This document shows positions 1-9,459 of a stretch of 64,000 bases of DNA, piece after piece. Made by a program: the position numbers and the translations under genes. Source of the DNA: Seongchinamella sediminis. GTDB taxonomy: Bacteria > Pseudomonadota > Gammaproteobacteria > Pseudomonadales > Halieaceae. The stretch is from NCBI RefSeq assembly GCF_003457605.1, contig NZ_QRAN01000004.1, positions 223,987-287,986 of the forward strand. The letters run 5' to 3'. Position 1 is the first letter of the stretch, and every line of letters begins with the position of its first letter. Below the pieces are notes generated by a model, which saw only the letters and a list, made by a program, of their open reading frames with translations, had not been told where the DNA came from and made no database searches.

Positions 1-1024
1 ACTGGCCGGGCGAGGTGCCGGTCCATTTTTTGAAAGAGCGGTAGAAGGCCGAGTTGTCCTGGAAGCCCATCACCGCGGCGATAGTGTCTATCGATAAATC
101 ATCTCGCTGGATATAGTGCACCGCAATTTCCCGCCGCAGGTCGTCTTTCAGCTGCTGGAAACTGGTGCCCTCGGCAGTAAGCCTGCGGTGCAGGGTGCGG
201 GCGGACATATTCAACTGGCCGGCAACGTCGCTGGCGGTAGGCAGATTTTCCGGCCCGGAAGCCAGTAGCAATTGCTCGATCTGGCGCGACAGTGGCCGGG
301 ATTTCCCGGGGTTGTCCCGCCGCACCAGTGGGTAGGGGGCCTGGCGCAGAAACTCGCGCAGGCTGTCTTCGTTCTGGGCCAGTGGGTACTGCAGCAATTG
401 CCGGGGCAGCACCAGTCCGGAATGTTCCCGGCCGAAACGCACCGGGCAGCCGAACAGGTCTTCATAGTGCGTTGAGGTCTCCGGCACTGTGCCCCGCAGG
501 TGGACTTCCCGCAGGGGCAACTCGCGGCCAATCAACCAGCTGTAGAAACGGAACATCATCAGCAGTATGTTGACGTGGCCGATCTCTACCCGCTCTTCTG
601 CCAGGACCTGGGAGCGCTGGAACAGGCACAGTACCCGCTCATCATCCAGTTCAACGAAGGGGCTGGCGGGACGTTCCCCGGGGCAGTCACGATACTGGTC
701 ACAGTAGTGGTGAAACTCCCAGGCACGCAGCAGTGCCTGTTCGAGTGTGCGGCAGTGGATGATGAACAGGCACATCATGCGAAAGGTGCCGGGTGGCGCA
801 CGATACTCCTGACCCAGGCCGAAGGCCTCATCCTGGAGCAACTCCATCAGCAGGCCATAGAGCTTGCTATAACTGCTGCTGGCGATTTCAGTGCTGTCCG
901 GGTTGCTGGCCTCCAGCGGGTTGAACGTCAGCCCCGCGTGCTGCAGTGCCCGCTCCAGTGGATAGCCATGATCTATCAACACCCGCAACAGGGAGTTGAG
1001 GGATTTGAGGGGCATGGTATTCAT
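1..1024 (-). CDS. AraC family transcriptional regulator (C-terminus cut by window edge)
   Basis: One-component transcription factor of the AraC/XylS family. I read an open frame from ATG at 1024 (MNTMPLKSLNSLLRVLIDHG) running off the left edge without a stop; about 341 residues are present. The N-terminal 200 residues resemble the arabinose-binding-like sensor domain of the OruR/ArgR-type subgroup. The C-terminal part holds a double helix-turn-helix: LNMSARTLHRRLTAEG, then LSIDTIAAVMGFQDNSAFYRSFKKWTG, which is shown in part here as TIAAVMGFQDNSAFYRSF. Only the last few residues should be missing. A second ATG lies three codons downstream. It sits 17 bp after the IclR gene on the same strand, so the two may be co-transcribed. 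The target genes and ligand are unknown. Confidence 0.88.
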   Translation of the reverse strand, partial: MNTMPLKSLNSLLRVLIDHGYPLERALQHAGLTFNPLEASNPDSTEIASSSYSKLYGLLMELLQDEAFGLGQEYRAPPGTFRMMCLFIIHCRTLEQALLRAWEFHHYCDQYRDCPGERPASPFVELDDERVLCLFQRSQVLAEERVEIGHVNILLMMFRFYSWLIGRELPLREVHLRGTVPETSTHYEDLFGCPVRFGREHSGLVLPRQLLQYPLAQNEDSLREFLRQAPYPLVRRDNPGKSRPLSRQIEQLLLASGPENLPTASDVAGQLNMSARTLHRRLTAEGTSFQQLKDDLRREIAVHYIQRDDLSIDTIAAVMGFQDNSAFYRSFKKWTGTSPGQ

Positions 1025-1041
1025 GGCGCAGGGGGCGGTGG

Positions 1042-1956
1042 TCAGGGCTCGGCAGCGGGCGGCTCCCGGCCTTCGGCCAGGGCGGTTACCCGGTCAGCCG
1101 ACTGCTTCATGCGGGCGGCAATTTCCTCAATCCGGGCACCGCTGACCGGCCCCCCCAGAGAACCGGCAACAAAGCACATGACGGGCAATTTGTTGTCGAC
1201 GAAAACCGGCACGGAGATGGTACTGACATCGTAGCGGGCCTTGGGGTCGATCCGGTCCAGATGGAAATATTCATCACACAGGTCGTGCTGGTAGCGGTTG
1301 GCTGCGTCCTCCAGTTCGGTAAGGCTCCAGGAGGAATGAATGCGCTCCAGCTCCCGGGTCAGCTCGGCCTCGGCCCTGGTCTTCAGGGTTACCTCGTAAC
1401 CCCGGGCGCGGATGGCGATCAGCGCCACCCGTAGCTTCTGGTCCAGCTTTTCATTGTACTCGCCGCGGGATTCGTGGGCGCGGGTCAGCCAGGCTTCCAG
1501 GTGCTTGGCCGGGGAAAAGGCGGTAAAACAGGCGGCCACCGGTGCGACATTGGGCAGCCGCAGGCCCAGTTGAAACGAATCAATCAGCGGCTGGGCCTTG
1601 CCATACAGGGCCAGCAGCACCATGTGGCGCTTGGAGCGCCCGGTGACCGCAAAGCCCACATCCAGGTCCTGCTGCAGGCTCTCCAGTTCCGGCCGGGCGT
1701 ATTCAAGCACCGGGAACTGGGCAAAGGCTGCGTTACCGGCGGCGATAATGGACGGGCCCAGGCGGTAGGCCTTGGTCTTGGGGTGTTGCACCAGGAAGCC
1801 GTAATTGGCCATGGTGGTGAGGATTGCGTGGCAGGTCGCTTTGTTCAGGTTGAGCCTGCGGGTCATTTCGGTGAGTCCGAATGCCTGGTTGGGGTTGGCC
1901 ATCAGCAGATCGAGTATCGCTAGCGCGCGGGCTGTGGGTTGCGAAAATAAGGCCAA
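1042..1956 (-). CDS. IclR family transcriptional regulator
   Basis: A 304-residue IclR-type regulator. Residues 5-65 form the winged helix-turn-helix (ARALAILDLLMANP, then GLTEMTRRLNLNKATCHAIL). The remainder is the effector-binding domain, which includes VPVFVDNKLPVMCFVAGSLGG near the C-terminus (positions about 245-265). The start is TTG at 1956, chosen because GGGAG lies 7 nt upstream and no ATG fits. A C-terminal tail rich in Ala/Glu/Pro follows the domain. It is followed on the same strand by the AraC gene 17 bp away. IclR proteins often repress or activate catabolic operons and autoregulate; a candidate promoter lies at 2005-2032. The effector cannot be named. Confidence 0.88.
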   Translation of the reverse strand: MALFSQPTARALAILDLLMANPNQAFGLTEMTRRLNLNKATCHAILTTMANYGFLVQHPKTKAYRLGPSIIAAGNAAFAQFPVLEYARPELESLQQDLDVGFAVTGRSKRHMVLLALYGKAQPLIDSFQLGLRLPNVAPVAACFTAFSPAKHLEAWLTRAHESRGEYNEKLDQKLRVALIAIRARGYEVTLKTRAEAELTRELERIHSSWSLTELEDAANRYQHDLCDEYFHLDRIDPKARYDVSTISVPVFVDNKLPVMCFVAGSLGGPVSGARIEEIAARMKQSADRVTALAEGREPPAAEP

Positions 1957-2004
1957 AAGAAAACTCCCGTGACTGGCGCCAGACTGTTTGGCGCACGCAA
2001 TTTT

Positions 2005-2032
2005 AGTATAAGATGTTGTACTTGCGCCGCAA
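2005..2032 (-). promoter_or_regulatory. Candidate promoter of the IclR gene
   Basis: Read on the minus strand: TTGCGG (2032-2027), 16-nt spacer, TATACT (2010-2005). The stretch also has a weak dyad (AGTAT...GTACT), the sort of site at which IclR proteins autoregulate. This is inference from sequence only. Confidence 0.35.
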
Positions 2033-2046
2033 TGTTAACGCCGGCA

Positions 2047-2067
2047 GGGGGCTCGCAGCAAGCCCCC
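2047..2067. other. GC-rich hairpin upstream of the glutaredoxin gene
   Basis: GGGGGCT and AGCCCCC (7-bp perfect stem, 7-nt loop) lie between the divergent IclR and glutaredoxin-like genes. No T-tract follows, so it is not a standard terminator. Role unknown. Confidence 0.4.
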
Positions 2068-2133
2068 GGCGTGAGGGGCGACCAGTATATAGTGACCACG
2101 CCGTCAGGCACAGCCCCAGGGACAACCCAGTCT

Positions 2134-2349
2134 ATGTTGACTTTATTCGGAACCTCAGCCTGTCATTTGTGTGAACGCGCTGCAGCCCTGCTGCAGGCAG
2201 CCGGCGTGGATTTCGAGGAGGTGGATATCAGCGAGTCCGATGACTTGTTTGCCCGCTACGGTGTCACCATACCGGTACTGCGCCGGGCGGACGGCGAGGA
2301 ACTCAACTGGCCGTTTGACGAGGAAGCGCTGGCACGCTTCCTCGAGTGA
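2134..2349 (+). CDS. Glutaredoxin family protein (DUF836-like)
   Basis: A 71-residue thioredoxin-fold protein starting MLTLFGTSACHLCERAAALL. The C-x-x-C pair (Cys10, Cys13) sits at the start of the first helix, followed by a beta-strand with VDFEEVDISE and the cis-proline motif region IPVLRRADG. Size and layout match small glutaredoxin-like proteins of the DUF836 group found in Pseudomonas relatives. A longer reading frame begins upstream at 1969, but the ATG at 2134 starts exactly at the conserved fold, so I prefer it. Probable cytosolic thiol-disulfide exchange; the partner is unknown. It is divergent from the IclR gene and convergent with uspA. Confidence 0.85.
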   Translation: MLTLFGTSACHLCERAAALLQAAGVDFEEVDISESDDLFARYGVTIPVLRRADGEELNWPFDEEALARFLE

Positions 2350-2372
2350 GTACAGGGCTGATGGAAGTGGCC

Positions 2373-2813
2373 CTAGTCGCTTTTGCCGACGCGAACAGCG
2401 AGTACGTCACAGGTCGCGCCATGGAGGACGCCATTGGCCGTCGAGCCCATTAGCAACGCCAGGCCGTAACGGCCGTGACTGCCCACGACAATCAGGTCGG
2501 CGTTGATTTCTTCGGCCATGGCGTGAATCTCCACCTCCGGGCGGCCGAGAACGATATGCTGGTGGTCGTGATCGATAGCGTTTTGTTCGGAAAACCGCCG
2601 CAGCTGTTCCGTTGCCTGGGACTGGATTTCGTCCTGGAGCCCGGAAAAATCCATGGGGATGTCGACCCCGTAGGCAAAGCTCAATGGCTCGATCACGTGG
2701 ATAATGTGCAACTCGCTACCGCCACCGGCGACAATGCCCTTGGCTCGCTCGGCGACTTCGCTGGATTCATCGCTGAGGTCAATGGCCACGAGGACTCTTT
2801 TATAATTCGACAT
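2373..2813 (-). CDS. Universal stress protein UspA family
   Basis: A 146-residue single-domain Usp protein. The N-terminus KRVLVAIDLSDESSEV is the first strand with its acidic residue. The C-terminal GSHGRYGLALLMGSTANGV (about residues 112-130) fits the G-2x-G-9x-G(S/T) ATP-binding signature, so it is probably the nucleotide-binding Usp class. The ATG at 2813 has GGGAGAG 5 nt upstream. Usp proteins accumulate under starvation or oxidative stress; no specific partner is evident. It stands alone, convergent with the glutaredoxin gene. Confidence 0.93.
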   Translation of the reverse strand: MSNYKRVLVAIDLSDESSEVAERAKGIVAGGGSELHIIHVIEPLSFAYGVDIPMDFSGLQDEIQSQATEQLRRFSEQNAIDHDHQHIVLGRPEVEIHAMAEEINADLIVVGSHGRYGLALLMGSTANGVLHGATCDVLAVRVGKSD

Positions 2814-2918
2814 ATTGCTCTCCCTGTTTTCCCGGACTCGGAGCTGTAATGTATAGCATAGTCGATGGCCCGGGCAACGCAGTCACCGGCCATCGTTGAC
2901 TTGAATCAGGAAGATCCA

Positions 2919-3377
2919 GTGAAATTTCTGCTTATTTTGTTCATTGTGGCCCTGGCGCTGGCGCCATTGACCCATTTTTTGCCTAGCAAGCGGCAGCGAC
3001 TGGTGGCGCGCATGCGTGAGTATGCGGCGGTGCATGGCCTGTTTGTGGAGTTTCGCGACCTGCCGTCGCGGACCCCGGTAAGCGGCAGTGGCGGGCGCAG
3101 CCAGCAGGTCATTTATTATGGCAAGCGGCTGCCACCCTCCCGCCGGGAGCGACGTCTGCGCACCGCCTGGTTGCGCGAGGATGACGGCTGGCGGTCGCTG
3201 GGCAGGCGGGTTGCGGCGCCAGCGGCAGCCGCCGGCCTGCCCGCCTCGGTGCTGGCCATCAGCGTTGATGAGGGCTCCTGCGGTGCCTATTGGCAGGAGG
3301 CCGGCGCAGAGGCCGATGTGGAGCAGATTGTGGCCGCTCTGGAGGCCTGGGTCCGGCTGTTGCAGGAGGGCGCCTGA
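2919..3377 (+). CDS. Membrane-anchored protein of unknown function
   Basis: I do not recognise the family. With the GTG start at 2919 (AGGA 7 nt upstream) the product is 152 residues: one N-terminal transmembrane segment (KFLLILFIVALALAPLTHFL), then a basic soluble part with SKRQRLVARMREYAAVHG and a conserved-looking WLREDDGWRSLGRR. An in-frame ATG at 2865 would add 18 residues without a better ribosome site. It lies just upstream of topA on the same strand, but a good promoter sits between them, so co-regulation is not implied. It probably faces the cytoplasm after the anchor, or the periplasm if the segment is inverted; the topology is unresolved. Confidence 0.72.
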   Translation: MKFLLILFIVALALAPLTHFLPSKRQRLVARMREYAAVHGLFVEFRDLPSRTPVSGSGGRSQQVIYYGKRLPPSRRERRLRTAWLREDDGWRSLGRRVAAPAAAAGLPASVLAISVDEGSCGAYWQEAGAEADVEQIVAALEAWVRLLQEGA

Positions 3378-3423
3378 GCGGCTCCAGGCGGGTGCAGGCG
3401 GTCGCTTCATTTCGCGATTTTCC

Positions 3424-3452
3424 TTGACCCTGGCCGGATGGGGACTTATATA
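3424..3452 (+). promoter_or_regulatory. Candidate sigma-70 promoter of topA
   Basis: TTGACC (3424-3429), exactly 17 nt, then TATATA (3447-3452), about 70 bp before the topA ATG. It matches five and four of the six consensus positions respectively. Confidence 0.6.
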
Positions 3453-3519
3453 TGCCCCTTTTTGGCGCCGCGCCGGGCGTCCATTTCTGGCGCCTGGACC
3501 GTTTAAACAGTAGGGACCA

Positions 3520-6171
3520 ATGGGTAAATCACTAGTAATTGTCGAGTCACCGGCCAAAGCCAAGACGATCAACAAATACCTGGGAAAAGACTACGTGGTG
3601 AAATCCAGCGTCGGTCACATCCGGGATTTGCCAACCGCTGGCAGCAGCAGTGCCGGGGTTGACCCCAAGGAACGCGCGGCCCAGGCGGCCATTACCCGCA
3701 AGATGGCCGCGGAGGAAAAAGCCGCACACAAGAAAAAGAAGGCCCGCGAGCAGCTGATCCGGCGCATGGGCATAGACCCGGAGAATGGCTGGGCGGCCAA
3801 CTATCAGGTGTTGCCCGGCAAGGAAAAAGTGGTCAACGAGTTGAAGAAGCTGGCCGCCGACGCGGACGCCATTTACCTGGCGACCGACCTTGACCGCGAG
3901 GGGGAGGCGATTGCCTGGCACCTGCGTGAAGCCATTGGCGGCGACGACGACCGCTACCAGCGGGTGGTGTTCAACGAAATCACCAAGAAGGCCATTACCG
4001 AGGCCTTTGAGGAACCCTCGCACCTGGACCAGAACCGGGTCAACGCCCAGCAGGCCCGTCGCTTTCTCGACCGTGTCGTGGGTTATATGGTGTCGCCGCT
4101 GTTGTGGTCGAAAGTCGCCCGGGGGCTGTCAGCGGGCCGGGTCCAGTCGGTCGCCGTGCGCCTGATTGTCGAGCGGGAACGGGAGATCCACGCATTCATA
4201 CCCGAGGAATACTGGGAAGTTCACGCTGATCTGCTCACCCGGGCCAAGGAGGATGTGCGTTTTCAGGTGCGCAAGCACAAGGGCGAAAATTTCCGCCCCG
4301 GCGACGAAGCGACCACCAAAAAGGCAACTGCCGAGCTGGAGTCACTGCCCTACGTGATCAGCGGTCGCGAGGACAAGCCCACCCGCTCCAAACCACCAGC
4401 GCCGTTCATTACCTCGACCTTGCAGCAATCGGCGAGCACCCGGCTGGGCTTCAGTGTCAAGAAAACCATGATGCTGGCGCAGCGCCTGTATGAAGCGGGC
4501 TACATTACTTACATGCGGACCGATTCCACCAACCTCAGCGCCGAGGCAGTGGCGGCCTGTCGCGACTACATCGGCGCCAATTTTCCCCGTCAGTACCTGC
4601 CCGATGCGCCCAATTCCTATTCCTCAAAAGAGGGTGCCCAGGAGGCGCACGAGGCGATCAGGCCTTCTGATGTCAATGTGGCGCAAACCGCGCTCAAAGG
4701 CATGGAGCGGGACGCGGAGCGACTGTACGAGCTGATCTGGCGCCAGTTTGTCGCCTGCCAGATGCCTGCGGCAGAGTACACCTCGACCACGATTACCGCC
4801 ACCGCCGGTGACTACGAGCTGAACGCCAAGGGCCGTATCATCCGCTTCGACGGCTACACCAGAGTCCAGCCCCCGGCCAGCCGCAAGGGAGACGACGGTG
4901 TTTTGCCGGACGTCAACAAAGGTGATCAACTGGAGCTGAAGAAGCTGGATCCTGTACAGCATTTCACCAAACCCGCGCCCCGTTATGGCGAGGCGAGCCT
5001 GGTGCGTGAGCTGGAAAAGCGCGGGATCGGCCGGCCGTCGACCTATGCCTCGATCATTTCCACCATCCAGGACCGCGGCTACGTGCGGCTGGAGAACAAG
5101 CGCTTTTACGCCGAGAAAATGGGCGATATCGTCACCCAGCGTCTGCAGAAAAGCTTCCCTGACCTGCTGGACTATGGTTTTACCGCCGGCATGGAGGAGC
5201 GCCTGGACGACGTGGCTGAGGGCGAGCGCGACTGGCGCGACCTGCTGGATGCGTTTTATGGCGAGTTCCGCGGCCTGCTGGAAAAAGCCGGGGAACCGGA
5301 ACCGGTCGGCATGGAGCCCAACTCGCCGACCATGACCGATATCGAGTGTGCCAAGTGCGGACGCCCGATGCAGATCAGAACCGCCAGCACGGGGGTGTTC
5401 CTGGGTTGTTCCGGTTACGCCCTGCCGCCCAAGGAGCGCTGCAAGCACACCATTAACCTCACCCCGGGGGATGAGGCCATCCGCGAGGATGCCGACGACG
5501 AGGCCGAGTCACGCCAGCTGCTCGAACGCCATCGTTGCAAGAAGTGTAACGCGGCCATGGACAGTTACCTGATAGACGAGTCCCGCAAGCTGCATGTCTG
5601 CGGCAACAACCCCGATTGTGACGGCTTCGAGGTGGAACACGGCAAGTTCAAAATAAAGGGTTACGATGGCCCCACCCTGGAGTGCGACAAGTGCGGTGCC
5701 GAAATGCAGCTGAAAAACGGCCGTTTCGGCAAGTACTTCGGCTGCACCTCGGACAGCTGCAAAAACACCCGCAAACTGCTGCGCAACGGCGAGGCCGCGC
5801 CGCCAAAAATGGATCCGGTGCCCATGCCGGAACTGGCCTGCCAGAAGGTGGATGACCACTATGTGCTGCGCGATGGCGCCGCCGGGATGTTCCTCGCGGC
5901 CAGCCAGTTCCCGCGCAACCGTGAAACCCGGGCACCGTTTGTCGACGAATTGCTGCCGCACAAGGATGAGATCGATCCCAAGTACAAGTTCATTTTTTCT
6001 GCGCCTACCGAGGACGACGACGGCAACCGGGCCCAGGTCCGCTACAGCCGTAAAACCAAGGAGCAGTACGTGATGACCGAGGCCGATGGCAAGGCGACCG
6101 GCTGGAAGGCCTTCTACCGCAAGGGCAAGTGGGAGCAGGAACGCAGCAAGGGCAGGGGAGCGCGCAAGTAG
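3520..6171 (+). CDS. topA: DNA topoisomerase I
   Basis: Type IA topoisomerase that relaxes negative supercoils by transient single-strand breakage. It has 883 residues, close to the 865 of E. coli TopA. The N-terminus [18 protein letters not shown] and the downstream [15 protein letters not shown] are the Toprim motifs. The catalytic tyrosine is Tyr331 in [13 protein letters not shown], followed by the conserved Arg333. The C-terminus carries three cysteine clusters of the zinc-ribbon type at about residues 610 (CAKC), 672 (CKKC) and 721 (CDKC), followed by a basic tail. A candidate promoter precedes it. The DUF6586 gene begins 1 bp after its stop, so the pair is probably one transcript. Confidence 0.98.
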   Translation: MGKSLVIVESPAKAKTINKYLGKDYVVKSSVGHIRDLPTAGSSSAGVDPKERAAQAAITRKMAAEEKAAHKKKKAREQLIRRMGIDPENGWAANYQVLPGKEKVVNELKKLAADADAIYLATDLDREGEAIAWHLREAIGGDDDRYQRVVFNEITKKAITEAFEEPSHLDQNRVNAQQARRFLDRVVGYMVSPLLWSKVARGLSAGRVQSVAVRLIVEREREIHAFIPEEYWEVHADLLTRAKEDVRFQVRKHKGENFRPGDEATTKKATAELESLPYVISGREDKPTRSKPPAPFITSTLQQSASTRLGFSVKKTMMLAQRLYEAGYITYMRTDSTNLSAEAVAACRDYIGANFPRQYLPDAPNSYSSKEGAQEAHEAIRPSDVNVAQTALKGMERDAERLYELIWRQFVACQMPAAEYTSTTITATAGDYELNAKGRIIRFDGYTRVQPPASRKGDDGVLPDVNKGDQLELKKLDPVQHFTKPAPRYGEASLVRELEKRGIGRPSTYASIISTIQDRGYVRLENKRFYAEKMGDIVTQRLQKSFPDLLDYGFTAGMEERLDDVAEGERDWRDLLDAFYGEFRGLLEKAGEPEPVGMEPNSPTMTDIECAKCGRPMQIRTASTGVFLGCSGYALPPKERCKHTINLTPGDEAIREDADDEAESRQLLERHRCKKCNAAMDSYLIDESRKLHVCGNNPDCDGFEVEHGKFKIKGYDGPTLECDKCGAEMQLKNGRFGKYFGCTSDSCKNTRKLLRNGEAAPPKMDPVPMPELACQKVDDHYVLRDGAAGMFLAASQFPRNRETRAPFVDELLPHKDEIDPKYKFIFSAPTEDDDGNRAQVRYSRKTKEQYVMTEADGKATGWKAFYRKGKWEQERSKGRGARK

Positions 6172-6172
6172 T

Positions 6173-6634
6173 ATGAGTTCCGCTCGTGGACAGGCCAATC
6201 ACGCGCTGTACCTGGCGAATATCCTCCTCGCCGCCTGGCGCCGGGACCTGGCCGAGGAGTCTGTGGCCGCAGTCACCCTGAACCAGGCCTACCTGCCGGC
6301 CATACGGGCGCACCTGCGCCATGCCTATGGCTGGTTCCTGCTGGAAATCACTCGCCCCGGTGCCTTACCGCCGCAACCACCGGCATCCCTGGCGGAGTTG
6401 CCCGGAATTGACGCTGGCAAGGCGCTACCCGGCGAAATAGTGGAGTTCCAGCGCCTGGAAGCAGGAGGCTGGATCGGCGACATGCTCGCTGATGATACGG
6501 CGGAGGAGAGCGTGGCTTCCAGCGGTAACCTGGCCAGGGGTGCACCCGCATCCGGCCCCGAGCAGGCCAGCCAGTGGGCCGGGCAGCTGCAGTCACTGTT
6601 CGATCGCATGGGCGATTCACTGGACGAGTACTGA
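6173..6634 (+). CDS. DUF6586 family protein downstream of topA
   Basis: A 153-residue soluble protein beginning MSSARGQANHALYLANILL. The N-terminal half is a helical bundle (ANHALYLANILLAAWRRDL, AYLPAIRAHLRHAYGWFLLE); the C-terminal half is Gly/Ala/Ser-rich and ends in WAGQLQSLFDRMGDSLDEY. It resembles the small protein encoded directly after topA in Pseudomonas, annotated DUF6586; its function is unknown. The ATG at 6173 follows the topA stop by one base, which suggests translational coupling. Longer in-frame readings overlap topA and are unlikely. Confidence 0.8.
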   Translation: MSSARGQANHALYLANILLAAWRRDLAEESVAAVTLNQAYLPAIRAHLRHAYGWFLLEITRPGALPPQPPASLAELPGIDAGKALPGEIVEFQRLEAGGWIGDMLADDTAEESVASSGNLARGAPASGPEQASQWAGQLQSLFDRMGDSLDEY

Positions 6635-6672
6635 GCCGGCGGCGAATAACGCTGCCTGCTTCCGCCGCCCAC

Positions 6673-6697
6673 AAAAAAGGCGAACCGAAGTTCGCCT
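6673..6697 (-). terminator. Rho-independent terminator after ETF-QO
   Basis: AGGCGAAC-CGAA-GTTCGCCT (8-bp stem, 4-nt loop). On the minus strand it is followed by six T residues, so it terminates the ETF-QO transcript. On the plus strand the T-tract is poor. Confidence 0.85.
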
Positions 6698-6729
6698 GTT
6701 CTGCTGCTCAAGCTCCCTGCAGGGCCGCC

Positions 6730-8382
6730 CTACATATTCGGGTAATTCGGCCCGCCGAAGCCCTCCGGGGTTACCCAGACGATGTTTTGCGAGGGGTCCT
6801 TGATATCGCAGGTTTTGCAGTGCACGCAGTTCTGGCCGTTGATCTGGAAGCGCTTGCCATTCTCGTCTTCCACCACCTCATAGACGCCTGCCGGGCAGTA
6901 GCGCTGCGCTGGCTCGTCCCACCTGGGCAGGTTTACCGCAATCGGAATCTCGGGGTCCTTGAGGGTCAGGTGGCAGGGCTGGTCCTCTTCATGGTTGGTG
7001 TTGGAGAGGAATACCGATGACAGGCGGTCGAAGCTGATTTTGTTGTCCGGCTTGGGGTACTCGATCTGCTTGCTGTCGGCGGCGGGCTTCATTGCCGCGT
7101 AGTCGGGCTTGTCATCGTTGAGGGTGAAGGGCAGTTTGCCGCCGAAGATGTTCTGGTCCAGCCAGACCAGCGCCGAGCCGATCAGGAAACCGAACTTGTG
7201 CATGAAACCGGAGAAGTTACGGGTCGTGTACAGTTCCTGGTAGGCCCAGGAGGATTCGAACTTGCTGGCAAAGGAATCCAGGTCGGCCTTGCGTTCCTCG
7301 CCCTGGCCAAGCGCCTCCACCACGGCTTCCGCTGCCACCATGCCACTCTTCATCGCGGTGTGGTTACCCTTGATCTTCACCGAGTTCAGGGTGCCGGCGT
7401 CGCAGCCGATGATGAGGCCGCCGGGGAAGTGCATTTTCGGCAGGGAGTTGTAGCCGCCCTTGGTAATGGCGCGGGCCCCGTAGGTGATGCGGGTGGCGCC
7501 TTCGAGCAGCTTGCTCACGGTGGGGTGGTGTTTCCAGCGCTGGAACTCTTCGTAGGGGCTCAGGTGCGGGTTGGCATAATTGAGGTCGGTGATCAGGCCG
7601 AGATATACCTGGTTGTTCTCCGCGTGATAGAGGAAACCGCCGCCGGTGGCGCCGTTTTCGGACAGGGGCCAGCCCAGGCCGTGTTCGACAGTGCCTTCGT
7701 TGTGCCGGGCGGGGTCGATTTCCCAGATTTCCTTGATGCCGATGCCGTAGTGCTGGGGGTCCTTGCCGGCATCCAGCGCGAACTTCTCCATCAGCTGCTT
7801 GCCGAGGTGGCCGCGACAGCCCTCGGCAAAGAGGGTGTACTTGGCATGCAGTTCCATGCCCGGCATGTAGGAATCCTTGTGGCTGCCGTCCTCGGCGATG
7901 CCCATGTCGCCGGTGGCGATCCCCTTGACGCTGCCGTCTTCATTGAACAGCACTTCAGCGGCGGCAAAACCGGGGTAGACCTCCACCCCCAGGCCCTCGG
8001 CCTGTTCCGCCAGCCAGCGGCATACGTTGCCCATGGAGACAATGTAGTTGCCGTCATTGTGGGTGGGCTTGGGAATGAAAAAGTTTGGCAGGGTGACGGC
8101 CCCGGTGGCGCTGGTATAGAAGTAAAACTTGTCGCCTTTGACCGGGGTATTGAGCGGTGCGCCCAGTTCCTGCCAGTTGGGGAACAATTCGTTCAGCGCG
8201 CGGGGTTCCAGCACGGCACCGGACAGGATGTGGGCGCCGACCTCCGACCCTTTTTCCACCACGCACACGGTGATTTCCTGCTCTTTTTCCTCTGCCAGTT
8301 GCATGATGCGACAGGCGGCTGACAGGCCCGCGGGGCCTGCACCGACAATCACCACATCAAATTCCATCGATTCACGTTCCAC
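6730..8382 (-). CDS. Electron transfer flavoprotein-ubiquinone oxidoreductase
   Basis: Membrane-peripheral FAD/4Fe-4S enzyme that passes electrons from reduced ETF to ubiquinone, linking acyl-CoA dehydrogenases to the respiratory chain. It has 550 residues, normal for the family. The N-terminal dinucleotide fold is VVIVGAGPAGLSAACR. The C-terminus holds the cluster ligands in RYCPAGVYEV and NCVHCKTCDIKDPSQNI. The start is GTG at 8382, supported by AGAGGA 7 nt upstream; an ATG at 8367 is the alternative. It is transcribed away from etfBA across a 324-bp intergenic region, as expected for a co-regulated ETF unit. Confidence 0.97.
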   Translation of the reverse strand: MERESMEFDVVIVGAGPAGLSAACRIMQLAEEKEQEITVCVVEKGSEVGAHILSGAVLEPRALNELFPNWQELGAPLNTPVKGDKFYFYTSATGAVTLPNFFIPKPTHNDGNYIVSMGNVCRWLAEQAEGLGVEVYPGFAAAEVLFNEDGSVKGIATGDMGIAEDGSHKDSYMPGMELHAKYTLFAEGCRGHLGKQLMEKFALDAGKDPQHYGIGIKEIWEIDPARHNEGTVEHGLGWPLSENGATGGGFLYHAENNQVYLGLITDLNYANPHLSPYEEFQRWKHHPTVSKLLEGATRITYGARAITKGGYNSLPKMHFPGGLIIGCDAGTLNSVKIKGNHTAMKSGMVAAEAVVEALGQGEERKADLDSFASKFESSWAYQELYTTRNFSGFMHKFGFLIGSALVWLDQNIFGGKLPFTLNDDKPDYAAMKPAADSKQIEYPKPDNKISFDRLSSVFLSNTNHEEDQPCHLTLKDPEIPIAVNLPRWDEPAQRYCPAGVYEVVEDENGKRFQINGQNCVHCKTCDIKDPSQNIVWVTPEGFGGPNYPNM

Positions 8383-8706
8383 TGCGGTGTCCTCTGCTGT
8401 TGTCCAGGGCTGGCGCCGGGTCTGGGCCCGATTACCTGCCTGGCTTGTGTGTCGCGGACCTCAATAAGCGCTGAAGCCCGCCCCCCAAAAAGCCGCAAGT
8501 ATATAATTCTAATGGATAAAAGACCATCACAGGGATAAATGGTGGCTATCCTTGATCTGGCTCATTTGGACAACTTCACTGTCACGTGGGGCTATTGACC
8601 CCGGACAGCAATATGGGCAAGATACCTCGCCGAACTTACACGTACCGGGCGTTTGGTGTTCAGCCCGGCACCACAAACCCACCTTAAATGATCTATTGGA
8701 GAATCC
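8383..8706. promoter_or_regulatory. Divergent control region between ETF-QO and etfBA
   Basis: A 324-bp stretch with no convincing gene. An A/T-rich core at 8497-8520 holds overlapping -10-like hexamers on both strands: TATAAT at 8502-8507 (plus) and TATACT at 8504-8499 (minus). Neither has a good -35. Just downstream, ACCAT...ATGGT (8523-8543) is a small dyad that could be an operator, and GGGG-CTATTGA-CCCC at about 8588-8602 is a short hairpin. The regulator is unknown. Confidence 0.35.
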
Positions 8707-9459
8707 ATGAAGGTTCTTGTTGCCGTTAAGCGCGTCGTTGATTACAACGTCAAGGTCCGCGCCAAAGCCGATGGTAGTGATGTTGACCTGAATAATGTCA
8801 AGATGGCTATCAACCCCTTCTGTGAAATTGCTGTCGAGGAGGCTGTACGCCTCAAGGAAGCCGGTACTGCGACTGAAGTCGTCGCCGTTTCCATCGGTGA
8901 CAAGGCCTGCCAGGAGCAAATCCGTACCGCGCTGGCGCTGGGCGCCGACCGCGGTATCCAGGTAGAGACCGAATGCGGTGTAGAGCCGCTGGTGGTGGCC
9001 AAACTGCTCAAGGGCGTCATCGAGAAGGAAGAGCCGCAGCTGGTTATCCTCGGCAAGCAATCTATCGACGGCGACAACAACCAGACTGGTCAGATGCTGG
9101 GCGCTCTGGCTGGCATGCCGCAGGGCACATTCGCCTCGGAAGTCGTCATCGACGGTGACAAGGTCAACGTGACTCGTGAGGTTGACGGCGGTCTGCAGAC
9201 CGTGGCCCTGAACCTGCCTGCTATCGTCACCACCGACCTGCGCCTGAACGAGCCGCGCTACGCTTCCCTGCCGAATATCATGAAGGCCAAGAAGAAGCCC
9301 CTGGATGTGCTCACTCCCGGCGACCTGGGCGTTGAAGTCACTTCCCACCTGACCCAGGTCAGCGTCGAGCCGCCGGCCGAGCGTCAGGCCGGCATCAAGG
9401 TTGAAGATGTGGATCAGCTGGTCGACAAACTGAAAAACGAGGCGAAAGTAATCTCATGA
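8707..9459 (+). CDS. etfB: Electron transfer flavoprotein beta subunit
   Basis: A 250-residue beta subunit of the soluble heterodimeric ETF, which accepts electrons from acyl-CoA and other flavin dehydrogenases. It begins [20 protein letters not shown] and contains the ETF-beta signature [31 protein letters not shown] in its usual place (about residues 157-187), quoted here only by its ends VTREVDGG and [11 protein letters not shown]. The loop [16 protein letters not shown] is also typical; the subunit binds AMP structurally. GGAG lies 7 nt before the ATG. It overlaps etfA by 4 bp (ATGA), so the subunits are translationally coupled. Confidence 0.97.
   Translation: MKVLVAVKRVVDYNVKVRAKADGSDVDLNNVKMAINPFCEIAVEEAVRLKEAGTATEVVAVSIGDKACQEQIRTALALGADRGIQVETECGVEPLVVAKLLKGVIEKEEPQLVILGKQSIDGDNNQTGQMLGALAGMPQGTFASEVVIDGDKVNVTREVDGGLQTVALNLPAIVTTDLRLNEPRYASLPNIMKAKKKPLDVLTPGDLGVEVTSHLTQVSVEPPAERQAGIKVEDVDQLVDKLKNEAKVIS

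Noticed and set aside
500..1234. A 244-codon plus-strand frame at the left edge
   Set aside because: It lies opposite the AraC and IclR genes, whose domains are unmistakable on the minus strand.
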